Source: Patescibacteria group bacterium
GTDB lineage: Bacteria > Patescibacteria > Paceibacteria > UBA6257 > 2-01-FULL-56-20
NCBI GenBank assembly: GCA_023484365.1
Contig: JAMDBA010000070.1
Span: forward strand, 1-11,494
DNA length: 11,494 nt
Direction: 5' to 3'
Shown piece by piece: positions 1-5,637 of the stretch. The position numbers and the translations under genes are program-made. How positions within the stretch are numbered: the first letter of the stretch is position 1; each line of letters begins with the position of its first letter. The notes under the pieces were generated by a model. The model did no database searches. It was not told where the DNA came from and worked only from the letters and a program-made list of their open reading frames with translations.

Positions 1-889
1 GACTTTCGCATAAAATCGGCGAAGGAAGGTAATCTGAAACGGCATCCAAAACAAACTGAACGCCTTTATTTTTTAAAGCCGAGCCGCAAAGAACCGGCAC
101 TATTTTATTAGCGATAGTTCCCTTTCGTAAAACTGCCCGAAGCTCGTCTACAGAAATTTTATCTCCGTTTAAGTATTTTCCCATAAGCTCATCATCGCTG
201 TCGGCGATTTTCTCAATAAGTTTTTTCCGCGCCTCGGCAACTTTTTCTTTTAAATTGGCGGGGATCTCAATTTCAATAATTTGTTCGCCGTGATCGCCTT
301 CAAATTTGAAAGCTTTTTCTCTAATTAAATCTATCACGCCTTCAAAGGCGGATTCTGATCCGATTGGCAATTGGATTGGTATGGCGTTAGGAGTCAAACG
401 TTCAATGATTGATTGATAGCTATTTTCAAAGCTCGCCCCCATCCGATCAAGCTTGTTTATAAAACAAACTCTCGGGACTTGATATTCGTCAGCGTAATGC
501 CAGTTAGTTTCCGACTGCGGCTCAACTCCGGCAACGCCGTCAAAAACGACAACCGCGCCGTCCAAAACCCGCAGCGATCGTTTTACTTCAACCGTGAAAT
601 CTATATGGCCGGGAGTGTCAATAAGGTTTATTTGATTTTCAAAACTTTTATCGCGATTGCGATAAGTCGGTATCCAAAACGCCGTCGTTGAGGCCGAAGT
701 GATAGTTATCCCTCTTTCCCTTTCTTGCTCCATCCAATCCATAACCGTGGTCCCTTCGTGAACTTCGCCGATTTTATGCGAAAGTCCGGTATAAAAAAGA
801 ATACGCTCTGAAACGGTTGTTTTTCCCGCGTCAATGTGAGCGACAATACCAATATTTCTTATTTGATTAATAGGATGAGATCTTGCCAT
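1..889 (-). CDS. fusA: Elongation factor G, N-terminal part (runs off left edge)
   Basis: EF-G is the cytoplasmic GTPase that drives ribosomal translocation and, with RRF, ribosome recycling. I translated the minus strand from the ATG at 889 and the frame is open for 296 codons to the window edge, about 40% of a usual ~700-residue EF-G. The GTPase domain is complete in its motifs: G1 AHIDAGKTT at residues 17-25, the switch-I RGITI at 59-63, G3 DTPGH at 91-95, G4 NKLD at 145-148, and G5 GSAL at 269-272. The product begins [16 protein letters not shown], typical of EF-G rather than EF-Tu. It lies 20 nt downstream of rpsG and completes the str operon order rpsL-rpsG-fusA. The spacer shows no clear Shine-Dalgarno. 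Domains II-V and any following tuf gene are outside the window. Confidence 0.97.
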   Translation of the reverse strand, partial: MARSHPINQIRNIGIVAHIDAGKTTVSERILFYTGLSHKIGEVHEGTTVMDWMEQERERGITITSASTTAFWIPTYRNRDKSFENQINLIDTPGHIDFTVEVKRSLRVLDGAVVVFDGVAGVEPQSETNWHYADEYQVPRVCFINKLDRMGASFENSYQSIIERLTPNAIPIQLPIGSESAFEGVIDLIREKAFKFEGDHGEQIIEIEIPANLKEKVAEARKKLIEKIADSDDELMGKYLNGDKISVDELRAVLRKGTIANKIVPVLCGSALKNKGVQFVLDAVSDYLPSPILCES

Positions 890-909
890 AGCGAGAGAAT
901 ATTTTATTT

Positions 910-1374
910 TTAGGCGAAATGAGCGAAGGCACGGTTAGCTTCGGCCATTCTATGAGTGTCCTGTTTTTTCTTTATAGCCGTTCCTTCGTTTTTAGAAGCC
1001 GCAATAATTTCGGCTGCCAGTTTTTTATGCATCGGCTTTCCTTTTTGGCTTTTAGCCGCTCCGATGATCCAACGAAGAGCCAGAATGAATTGCCGCTCCA
1101 AGGGAACTTCGCGAGGGACCTGATAGTTAGCGCCGCCGACCCTCTTGGAAGCAACCTCAAGTAATGGCGAGGCATTTTTAATCGCTCTTTCAAAAACTTG
1201 AATCGGATCTTCTTTGGTTGTTTTTTTGATCTCGTCTAAGGCCGAATAAATAATTTTCTCAGCGGTCGCTTTTTTGCCGTCGCGCATAATGTAATTAATA
1301 AAACGGCTCAAATCAACGCGTCCGTAAATGACGTCGGCAGGATGATGCCTTTTATAATTAGCTTTTCTTCTCAT
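910..1374 (-). CDS. rpsG: 30S ribosomal protein S7
   Basis: S7 is a primary binder of the 3' major domain of 16S rRNA; it organises the 30S head and contacts E-site tRNA. The 154-residue product is close to the usual ~156. The family signature lies at about residues 22-46, around [19 protein letters not shown], and is followed by [19 protein letters not shown] at 69-87 and the basic C-terminal [19 protein letters not shown] (135-153). It starts 3 nt after the rpsL stop and ends 20 nt before fusA. In E. coli a longer rpsL-rpsG spacer carries an S7-binding autoregulatory structure; with 3 nt here that device cannot be present in the same place. Identity is secure. Confidence 0.98.
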   Translation of the reverse strand: MRRKANYKRHHPADVIYGRVDLSRFINYIMRDGKKATAEKIIYSALDEIKKTTKEDPIQVFERAIKNASPLLEVASKRVGGANYQVPREVPLERQFILALRWIIGAAKSQKGKPMHKKLAAEIIAASKNEGTAIKKKQDTHRMAEANRAFAHFA

Positions 1375-1377
1375 AGT

Positions 1378-1788
1378 TTATTTTGGTTTTTTAGCTCCGT
1401 ATTTTGACCTCTGTTGTTTGCGGTTTTCAACGCCAGTTGTATCCAGAATACCGCGGACAATGTGATATCTGACGCCCGGCAAGTCTTTAACTCTGCCGCC
1501 GCGCACCAGAACGATTGAGTGCTCCTGAAGAGTGTGGCCTTCGCCGGGAATATAAGCGGTAACCTCCATTCCGTTGCTTAATCTAACTCTCGCAACTTTT
1601 CTTAAAGCCGAGTTCGGTTTTTTCGGAGTAGTGGTAAAAACCTTAAGGCAAACGCCACGTTTAAAAGGCGATGGCGAATCCACCGGCTTATTCTGAATAC
1701 TGTTAAAATAATAAGACATCGCAACCGACTTGGCTTTTTTCGCCAAGGGTTTGCGCCCGTATTTAATTAATTGTCTTACTGTCGGCAT
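1378..1788 (-). CDS. rpsL: 30S ribosomal protein S12 with enlarged N-terminal loop
   Basis: S12 sits at the 30S decoding centre and affects fidelity. The core is unmistakable: [10 protein letters not shown] (41-50), [13 protein letters not shown] (52-64), [11 protein letters not shown] (81-91), [13 protein letters not shown] (97-109) and a [10 protein letters not shown] end. It has 136 residues against 124 in E. coli. The difference is an extra segment of roughly a dozen residues between about 22 and 40 ([17 protein letters not shown]), an insertion I recall from other CPR S12 proteins. K56 and K101 match E. coli K43 and K88 (counting Met), the positions where streptomycin-resistance substitutions occur, and both are lysine here. 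The start is fixed by the MPT N-terminus and by a strong promoter ending only 9 nt upstream of the ATG. It is the first gene of the str operon. Confidence 0.98.
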   Translation of the reverse strand: MPTVRQLIKYGRKPLAKKAKSVAMSYYFNSIQNKPVDSPSPFKRGVCLKVFTTTPKKPNSALRKVARVRLSNGMEVTAYIPGEGHTLQEHSIVLVRGGRVKDLPGVRYHIVRGILDTTGVENRKQQRSKYGAKKPK

Positions 1789-1797
1789 ATAGTAAAG

Positions 1798-1826
1798 ATA
1801 TTAATAAAATCAAAATAAAAAGTCAA
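1798..1826 (-). promoter_or_regulatory. Sigma-70-type promoter of the str operon
   Basis: On the minus strand, TTGACT (1826-1821) is followed by a 17-nt spacer and TAATAT (1803-1798). Only nine bases, CTTTACTAT, separate the -10 box from the rpsL ATG at 1788. A usual start site 6-8 nt past the -10 box gives a leader of about 1-3 nt, so the transcript should be leaderless or nearly so. No Shine-Dalgarno is present. Seen directly; the start site is inferred. Confidence 0.8.
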
Positions 1827-1922
1827 TTCCATTAAGGCCCTGAATATGGTTTTGATAAAAACTAAAATCTCCTTAATTATAACGGGACTTACCTACTTAA
1901 ATAAAACATTAATTGACGATCT
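1827..1922. other. AT-rich spacer between rpsL promoter and M50 protease gene
   Basis: This spacer lies between the rpsL promoter and the protease stop codon. On the minus strand it contains a second TATAAT (1881-1876) followed by AAGGAG (1874-1869), but with no good -35 box and no start codon after the AAGGAG. It also contains a weak AT hairpin GTTTT-TATC-AAAAC. No GC-rich terminator with a T tract is visible, so the protease transcript may run into the str operon. Confidence 0.4.
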
Positions 1923-2567
1923 TCAAAATCCCGACGGCGAACCGGTAAAAATAAAGTAAACGAAATTAATAATAGGAATAATCAGCTGAAAACCGAAAAA
2001 TACAAAAATCAGAACTAAAAATAATCCGTAGCGCTCCATAAACAGCATAAATTGGCGGCCTGATTGGCTGTTGGGTAAAAATGCGTAAAGGACTTTTGAG
2101 CCGTCCAAAGGCGCGATAGGGACTAAGTTAAAAATCCCCAAAAGGATGTTGGTGTAGACGATGACGCTAAACAGCGCCGCCAAAGAAGCCGCGGCCGAAA
2201 TATCAAAAAATAAGATTGCTCTTATAGCTAAACCAAAAAACAAAGCCAAAATAAAATTGCTTGCCGGACCGGCGGCAGCGATCAACGCTCCTCCTTTTTT
2301 AGGATCTCTTAAATTATAAGGATTATAAGGAACTGGTTTTGCCCAGCCAAAAACAAATGTCCCACCGGAAATTACGTAAAAAGTCAGCGGTAAAATTATA
2401 GAGCCAAAAACATCTAAATGATTCAGGGGATTGAGATTGAGCCGCCCCGCCAGCCTTGCCGTCGGGTCGCCCAAATAATCGGCGACATAGCCATGGGAAA
2501 CTTCGTGAATCATCACCGAAAAAATTAGGATAACTAGTTGAAATATTAAAATAAATATGCTATTCAT
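1923..2567 (-). CDS. Site-2-type membrane metalloprotease, M50 family
   Basis: This is a zinc intramembrane protease of the S2P/M50 family, expected to cut substrates within or near the membrane. The 214-residue product is almost entirely hydrophobic. The zinc site HEVSH is at 21-25, with H21 and H25 as ligands and E22 as catalytic base, inside the first membrane segment. AAGPASN (98-104) is the conserved GPxxN motif, and PIAPLDG (150-156) carries the third ligand D155. There is no PDZ domain, so it belongs to the short S2P group rather than RseP. A substrate cannot be named: no anti-sigma factor is adjacent. It is divergent from rpmB across a 46-nt, almost pure A/T spacer (2568-2613) with no convincing promoter or Shine-Dalgarno, and lies 134 nt upstream of rpsL on the same strand. 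Confidence 0.93.
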   Translation of the reverse strand: MNSIFILIFQLVILIFSVMIHEVSHGYVADYLGDPTARLAGRLNLNPLNHLDVFGSIILPLTFYVISGGTFVFGWAKPVPYNPYNLRDPKKGGALIAAAGPASNFILALFFGLAIRAILFFDISAAASLAALFSVIVYTNILLGIFNLVPIAPLDGSKVLYAFLPNSQSGRQFMLFMERYGLFLVLIFVFFGFQLIIPIINFVYFIFTGSPSGF

Positions 2568-2613
2568 ATATAAGGTCGTAAAATTTAATTTAAATTTTTA
2601 ATTTATATTTATT

Positions 2614-2802
2614 ATGCGTCAATGTGAAATTTGCGGCAAGGGATCGGTCATCCGCGGCAAACGAGTGCTGCTCCGCGGCAAATACAATCCCACCAGCACA
2701 GCAAGAAAATATCCCAATCTACAAAGAACTAAGCTTGCAAACGGCAAGCAGGTTTTGGCTTGCGCGAAATGCATTAAAAATCTTCACCGCGCCGGAAAAT
2801 AA
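2614..2802 (+). CDS. rpmB: 50S ribosomal protein L28 with zinc ribbon
   Basis: L28 is a small protein of the large subunit near the E site. The 62-residue product opens with MRQCEICGKGSVIRGKRVLL, has the family's central PNLQR segment (34-38) and the C-terminal ACAKCIKNL (49-57). Four cysteines in two CxxC pairs (C4/C7 and C50/C53) make a zinc-binding form; many L28 proteins have lost these residues. The length matches Gram-positive L28 (about 62) more than E. coli (78). It is the only protein gene on the plus strand and precedes tRNA-Gly by 11 nt, so the two are probably co-transcribed. The upstream spacer is AT-only, with no Shine-Dalgarno and no clear promoter. Confidence 0.95.
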   Translation: MRQCEICGKGSVIRGKRVLLRGKYNPTSTARKYPNLQRTKLANGKQVLACAKCIKNLHRAGK

Positions 2803-2813
2803 ACGCGCGGCGC

Positions 2814-2884
2814 GCGGGCGTAGTATAGTGGCAGTACGCGACCTTCCCAAGGTTGAGGTGTGGGTTCGATTCCCATCGTCCGCT
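2814..2884 (+). tRNA. tRNA-Gly, anticodon CCC
   Basis: A full 71-nt cloverleaf can be drawn by hand. The acceptor stem GCGGGCG pairs with CGTCCGC (one G-T). The D-stem is GTAT/GTAC, and the anticodon stem CGACC/GGTTG encloses the loop TTCCCAA, giving anticodon CCC at 2846-2848. The T-arm is GTGGG-TTCGATT-CCCAT. The discriminator is T2884 and the next bases are CAA, so CCA is not encoded and must be added by a nucleotidyltransferase. It reads GGG codons; a companion TCC tRNA would be needed elsewhere. Its 5' side abuts an alternating GC run (2804-2815) that continues into the acceptor stem. Confidence 0.95.
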
Positions 2885-2893
2885 CAATTATAT

Positions 2894-3571
2894 TTAATAC
2901 ACGCTTAATATTTTTGCGGTTTTGGGCGATTTTTTTATAAAAACCTCGTCGCCTTCATTTATATCTACAACTTCCGTTTGATTGTCGGCATACACTATTG
3001 CCGGGCCTCTTAAAACCTTTAATTTTATTTCTCTATTTTCCCTAAGAACTACATGATTAAACGGTTCTGTGCTGTTATTAAATGCCAACCCGATTCCCGA
3101 TTCAAAAAAACTGCCTGTTATACTCCTATAGTATGCCGTTGATCCAAACGAAGTCGCCGCCACTATGCCGTCGCCAATAATTTCGCCTCCTAATTTTTTG
3201 CCGTCAATATATATTTCGTATCTTATTCCATGTAAAGGATTTTTATTGTGAACCGCTATATCATTTATGGCGTAAAATGTTTTATTTTTGACGGCCGCCT
3301 CCAGTTTCCATAGTTTTTTGACAATAAATTTATTTTCCTTGATTTTATTTAAAACTTCTTTATTAGAAAATTTGGAACACGTTTTGCATATGCGGCTATT
3401 TTTTAAAATAACTTTCCGTATGCCCGGAAACTCAAACTCGGATTTTATAAAAGTTCCGTCTCCTCCGTAACTTAAAATAATTTCCGGATTTTTTTCCGTC
3501 ACTTCAAAGCCTAACTTTTTGACCAGCGGATATATTTTATTTTTATCTTTTCCAAATATTAAAACTTTCAT
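2894..3571 (-). CDS. nadK: NAD kinase (short form)
   Basis: NAD kinase phosphorylates NAD at the 2' position of its adenosine ribose to make NADP in the cytoplasm. The 225-residue product has the family hallmarks: GGDGT at 36-40, YAINDIAVHN at 100-109 (the NE/ND motif), and GDGIVAATSFGSTAYYRS at 133-150, the glycine-rich NAD-binding loop. It is shorter than E. coli NadK (292), chiefly at the N-terminus. C62 and C65 form a CxxC pair of unknown meaning. The gene is convergent with tRNA-Gly; only 9 nt separate their ends, so its terminator would have to lie in sequence antisense to the tRNA or rpmB. The upstream gene on the same strand is 221 nt away and seems to be terminated separately. Confidence 0.9.
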   Translation of the reverse strand: MKVLIFGKDKNKIYPLVKKLGFEVTEKNPEIILSYGGDGTFIKSEFEFPGIRKVILKNSRICKTCSKFSNKEVLNKIKENKFIVKKLWKLEAAVKNKTFYAINDIAVHNKNPLHGIRYEIYIDGKKLGGEIIGDGIVAATSFGSTAYYRSITGSFFESGIGLAFNNSTEPFNHVVLRENREIKLKVLRGPAIVYADNQTEVVDINEGDEVFIKKSPKTAKILSVY

Positions 3572-3586
3572 TTTAAATAAATTAAA

Positions 3587-3614
3587 ATTATATTATTCTC
3601 ATATTCTTAATCTA
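3587..3614 (-). promoter_or_regulatory. Possible promoter of nadK
   Basis: On the minus strand a perfect TATAAT (3592-3587) lies 15 nt upstream of the nadK ATG at 3571. The best -35 is TAGATT (3614-3609) with a 16-nt spacer, a poor match. The predicted leader is about 8-10 nt, short like that of rpsL. Supported by the -10 box and by the terminator-like element just upstream; the -35 is weak. Confidence 0.4.
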
Positions 3615-3632
3615 GCGCGAACCTATTTAGAG

Positions 3633-3669
3633 AAAAATTCCCGACCGCTTCGCTCAGATGACGCGGGAA
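3633..3669 (-). terminator. Probable intrinsic terminator downstream of the APH-like gene
   Basis: Read on the minus strand, TTCCCG (3669-3664) and CGGGAA (3643-3638) form a 6-bp stem, followed at once by TTTTT (3637-3633). The loop is 20 nt, long for a terminator, but may fold further. The position, after the kinase-like gene and before the nadK promoter, fits termination of the leftward operon. It could instead be one copy of a dispersed intergenic repeat. Confidence 0.45.
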
Positions 3670-3675
3670 GAAAGA

Positions 3676-3687
3676 GCGAGCGCTCGC
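3676..3687. repeat. 12-bp perfect palindrome GCGAGCGCTCGC
   Basis: GCGAGCGCTCGC reads the same on both strands and stands out in AT-rich surroundings. It lies 6 nt from the terminator-like stem. It may be part of a longer intergenic element or a protein-binding site. Nothing in the window repeats it. Confidence 0.6.
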
Positions 3688-3792
3688 GCGACCTCTGCTT
3701 CTAACATTAATTTGATTTCGCTAAAAAGTATAGCGCACTATTTCAGAATTAAAAAGAAAGTACCTACCGAATTTTCAGCAAGCGCTGTGTGG

Positions 3793-4824
3793 TTAGAGAG
3801 TTCCAAGTTTCTGCGCCAAGTGATTGAAGAGCTGTTGGTGCATATCAAGGAGATGGCGTAGGTATGGTTTATTCTCCTCTCTCTCGTAGAAGTCGTTGGC
3901 TCCGAGGTCAGCCAGTATTGCGCCAATCGTTCGCTCAAGAAGAAGAGCCGTTATTTTGCGTTCAAAATCTTTATCTTGTCGCACCACCGGAATACCACGA
4001 TAAGTAGCGAGCCACTTCTCAACGTATTCCAGCAGCTGTTTGAAGGTGTAATTAGTGTCTTGAATGTGCGTTAAGCAGCTCCAAATATTGAACGCCAGAT
4101 CGTACCATTGCGGACGATAAGACCAAAACAGATTAGAGAGCACAACGAAAGAGTTGTCGGGCAGGCAGTAGATGTCGTTTGCCGTAAGATGTCCGTGGCA
4201 GAAAACCATCGGAATTGACGGCAAATGTTTTACTGCCAGCGGATAATACCGCATGAGATACGGAGCGTAATCTCCGAGAGCCAACCGTTCCTTGTGTTCG
4301 GAAATTTTACGCCAGTGGTCTACCCGATGGACCGTAAACGCCAAACTATCTTGGGTCTCCGGCTTAATCCATGAGCGAGTAAGCGCTGATGTACGGTACT
4401 CTTGATAGAATCGGGCAAAATTCGCCATCTGCTCCGTGCTGGCGAACGGCATCTCAAAAATCTTGGGCGCATCCAGATATTCAGTGATAAGATAGCCGTA
4501 GCCGAGATCTTCCGTCCATGGTTTGTGAACATAGAGAATAGGAACGCGGACAAGCTTGCTCTGATTTTGGTCGGTAAAACGTCTGATAATTTCGCTTTCA
4601 TCCACCTCTGGTCTGAGCCCTTGAAGTTTCAGCACCGCTGGCTTTCCAGCGAACGTTCCCTTGTAAATCAAGCTACCGACCTTGTTTTTGTCGTAAATCA
4701 TGCCACGAAAAATTTCTTTTTCCACGGCAAATCCTGTTTCGGCAACTACCTGCTTCAACGCGCCCACTCCTCTTTGAGAGAAGTCTTCTTGAGTGAAATA
4801 TTTTTCGGTGATTTTGTTGCTCAT
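3793..4824 (-). CDS. Aminoglycoside-phosphotransferase-like protein with altered catalytic motifs
   Basis: The 343-residue product has the outline of the APH/choline-kinase fold. The N-lobe shows GTFAGKPAVLKLQ (56-68), with K66 as the ATP-anchoring lysine, and E76 or E78 as the helix-C glutamate. TEYLD (114-118) is the hinge, and the C-lobe catalytic loop is CHGHLTANDI (209-218). Canonical enzymes have HGDxxxxN there; here the catalytic Asp is H212 and the metal-binding Asn is D217. Eleven residues before YDLA (241-244), where the family has the second metal Asp, there is S230 followed by N231. By sequence it is therefore a likely pseudokinase or a non-canonical enzyme, and no antibiotic-resistance role should be read from the family name. 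Sampled lines are about 50% GC, against 33-47% in lines from neighbouring genes, hinting at acquisition. It starts 40 nt after the tRNA-Pro CCA. An AGGA lies 15 nt upstream of the ATG, too far to be a good ribosome site. Confidence 0.75.
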   Translation of the reverse strand: MSNKITEKYFTQEDFSQRGVGALKQVVAETGFAVEKEIFRGMIYDKNKVGSLIYKGTFAGKPAVLKLQGLRPEVDESEIIRRFTDQNQSKLVRVPILYVHKPWTEDLGYGYLITEYLDAPKIFEMPFASTEQMANFARFYQEYRTSALTRSWIKPETQDSLAFTVHRVDHWRKISEHKERLALGDYAPYLMRYYPLAVKHLPSIPMVFCHGHLTANDIYCLPDNSFVVLSNLFWSYRPQWYDLAFNIWSCLTHIQDTNYTFKQLLEYVEKWLATYRGIPVVRQDKDFERKITALLLERTIGAILADLGANDFYEREENKPYLRHLLDMHQQLFNHLAQKLGTL

Positions 4825-4864
4825 ATAAATGGCTTTCTTTCCTAAAAATTTGACTTGTCTTAAG

Positions 4865-4938
4865 TGGTCGGGCTGCCGGGAGTCGAACCCGGTCTACACC
4901 CACCCCAAGGGTGCGTACTGCCGCTATACTACAGCCCG
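4865..4938 (-). tRNA. tRNA-Pro, anticodon GGG, CCA encoded
   Basis: On the minus strand the acceptor stem CGGGCTG pairs perfectly with CAGCCCG. The D-stem is GTAT/GTAC. The anticodon stem CACCC/GGGTG holds loop TTGGGGT, so the anticodon is GGG (4906-4904) with G37 next to it. The T-arm is CCGGG-TTCGACT-CCCGG. Discriminator A4868 is followed by CCA (4867-4865), giving 74 nt with an encoded 3' end. G36-G37 is the recognition pair for TrmD, whose gene ends 39 nt upstream; the two are probably co-transcribed. The D-arm is almost identical to that of the tRNA-Gly in this window. Confidence 0.96.
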
Positions 4939-4977
4939 TTAGAACTTATTCTACATTTTTAAGATTCAACCGCAAGC

Positions 4978-5637
4978 CTATTTTTTACTAAACTTCCGCC
5001 GCCAAGAGGCAATTTTTTTGTGGTCGCCCGACAAAAGCACAGGCGGAACAGTCCAAGTCTTGCCCGATTTATTTTTCGGGAAAAATTTAGGAGGGCGCGT
5101 ATAAGCAGGATACGAACCTTTTAATTCTTCTAAAGATTCGTATCTGCCTAAAAATCCCGGCAAAAACCGCGAGACCGTTTCAATTAAAACAAGGCTGGCT
5201 ATTTCGCCGCCGTTTAAAACATAATCTCCTATTGATATTTCTTCGTCGGCGATGTATTTGGCGACTCGTTCGTCAACGCCTTCATAACGGCCGCAAATCA
5301 AAATCAGGCGATCGTATTTTGAAAATCGCCTCGCCGCTTTGGCGTCTAACTTTTTACCTCGGGTAGAGAATAGAATAACCCTCGTTTTTAATTTCTTATT
5401 TTTAACTTTTGATCTTAAAAACTGAACCGCCTTAAAAACAGGTTCAATTTTCATAACCATTCCCGGTCCGCCGCCGAACGGCCGATCGTCAACCTGATGA
5501 TGGATGCCAGAAGCAAAATCACGGATATTAATAGTCTCAATAGAAATAATTTTATTTTTAATGGCTCTTTTTATAAGAGCCTCTTTAAAATAAGAATCGA
5601 AAAGTTTTGGAAAAATCGTTAGAATATCAAACTCCAT
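4978..5637 (-). CDS. trmD: tRNA (guanine-37-N1)-methyltransferase, short form
   Basis: TrmD transfers a methyl group from S-adenosylmethionine to N1 of G37 in tRNAs with G36 (Pro, Leu, Arg), preventing +1 frameshifts. The trefoil-knot SPOUT core is clear: VDDRPFGGGPGM (49-60), CGRYEGVDERV (115-125), SIGDYVLNGGE (135-145), SRF (156-158; R157 matches E. coli R154), YTRP (179-182) and VPPVLLSGDH (197-206). At 219 residues it is shorter than E. coli (255): it ends soon after the SGDH motif, so most of the C-terminal helical domain is missing. The interdomain linker is also about five residues shorter, and by eye the position of catalytic D169 is L172, with E170 and E171 just before. The ATG lies inside the ATPase gene, an 11-nt overlap that suggests coupled translation. 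tRNA-Pro follows 39 nt downstream. Confidence 0.94.
   Translation of the reverse strand: MEFDILTIFPKLFDSYFKEALIKRAIKNKIISIETINIRDFASGIHHQVDDRPFGGGPGMVMKIEPVFKAVQFLRSKVKNKKLKTRVILFSTRGKKLDAKAARRFSKYDRLILICGRYEGVDERVAKYIADEEISIGDYVLNGGEIASLVLIETVSRFLPGFLGRYESLEELKGSYPAYTRPPKFFPKNKSGKTWTVPPVLLSGDHKKIASWRRKFSKK

Larger units (their letters stand above)
3572..3792. other. 221-nt spacer with palindromes and hairpins
   Basis: This is the longest non-coding stretch. It holds, from low to high coordinates, the possible nadK promoter, a stem-loop with T tract (3633-3669), the 12-bp palindrome GCGAGCGCTCGC (3676-3687), and a hairpin CGCTA-AAAAGTA-TAGCG (about 3720-3736). The middle (3640-3695) is GC-rich and the flanks AT-rich. 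Short ORFs across it have no family resemblance I can recognise. Confidence 0.5.

Noticed and set aside
413..691. Plus-strand open frame in the left 900 bases
   Set aside because: It lies opposite fusA, which I translated without interruption from 889 to the edge with all G motifs.
919..1164. Plus-strand open frame opposite rpsG
   Set aside because: It is the antisense shadow of a conserved ribosomal protein gene, with no start signal or family resemblance. The same holds for frames opposite nadK, the ATPase, secF and secD.
2804..2815. Alternating GC run as a terminator of rpmB
   Set aside because: It has no T tract and runs into the tRNA acceptor stem; read-through into the tRNA is more likely.
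3658..3861. Small plus-strand frame over the spacer and the end of the kinase-like gene
   Set aside because: It spans the palindrome and terminator-like region, has low-complexity SARATSAS-type sequence, and overlaps a better supported gene.
3572..4938. tRNA-Pro as an integration site for an island carrying the kinase-like gene
   Set aside because: No copy of the tRNA 3' end (GGGTTCGACTCCCGG or similar) was found at the far side (3572-3792), and there is no integrase. Composition alone does not show an island.
5627..5629. Recoded UGA (glycine) as in Gracilibacteria
   Set aside because: The ATPase gene ends in TGA at a natural C-terminus, and the conserved proteins show no need for internal TGA.
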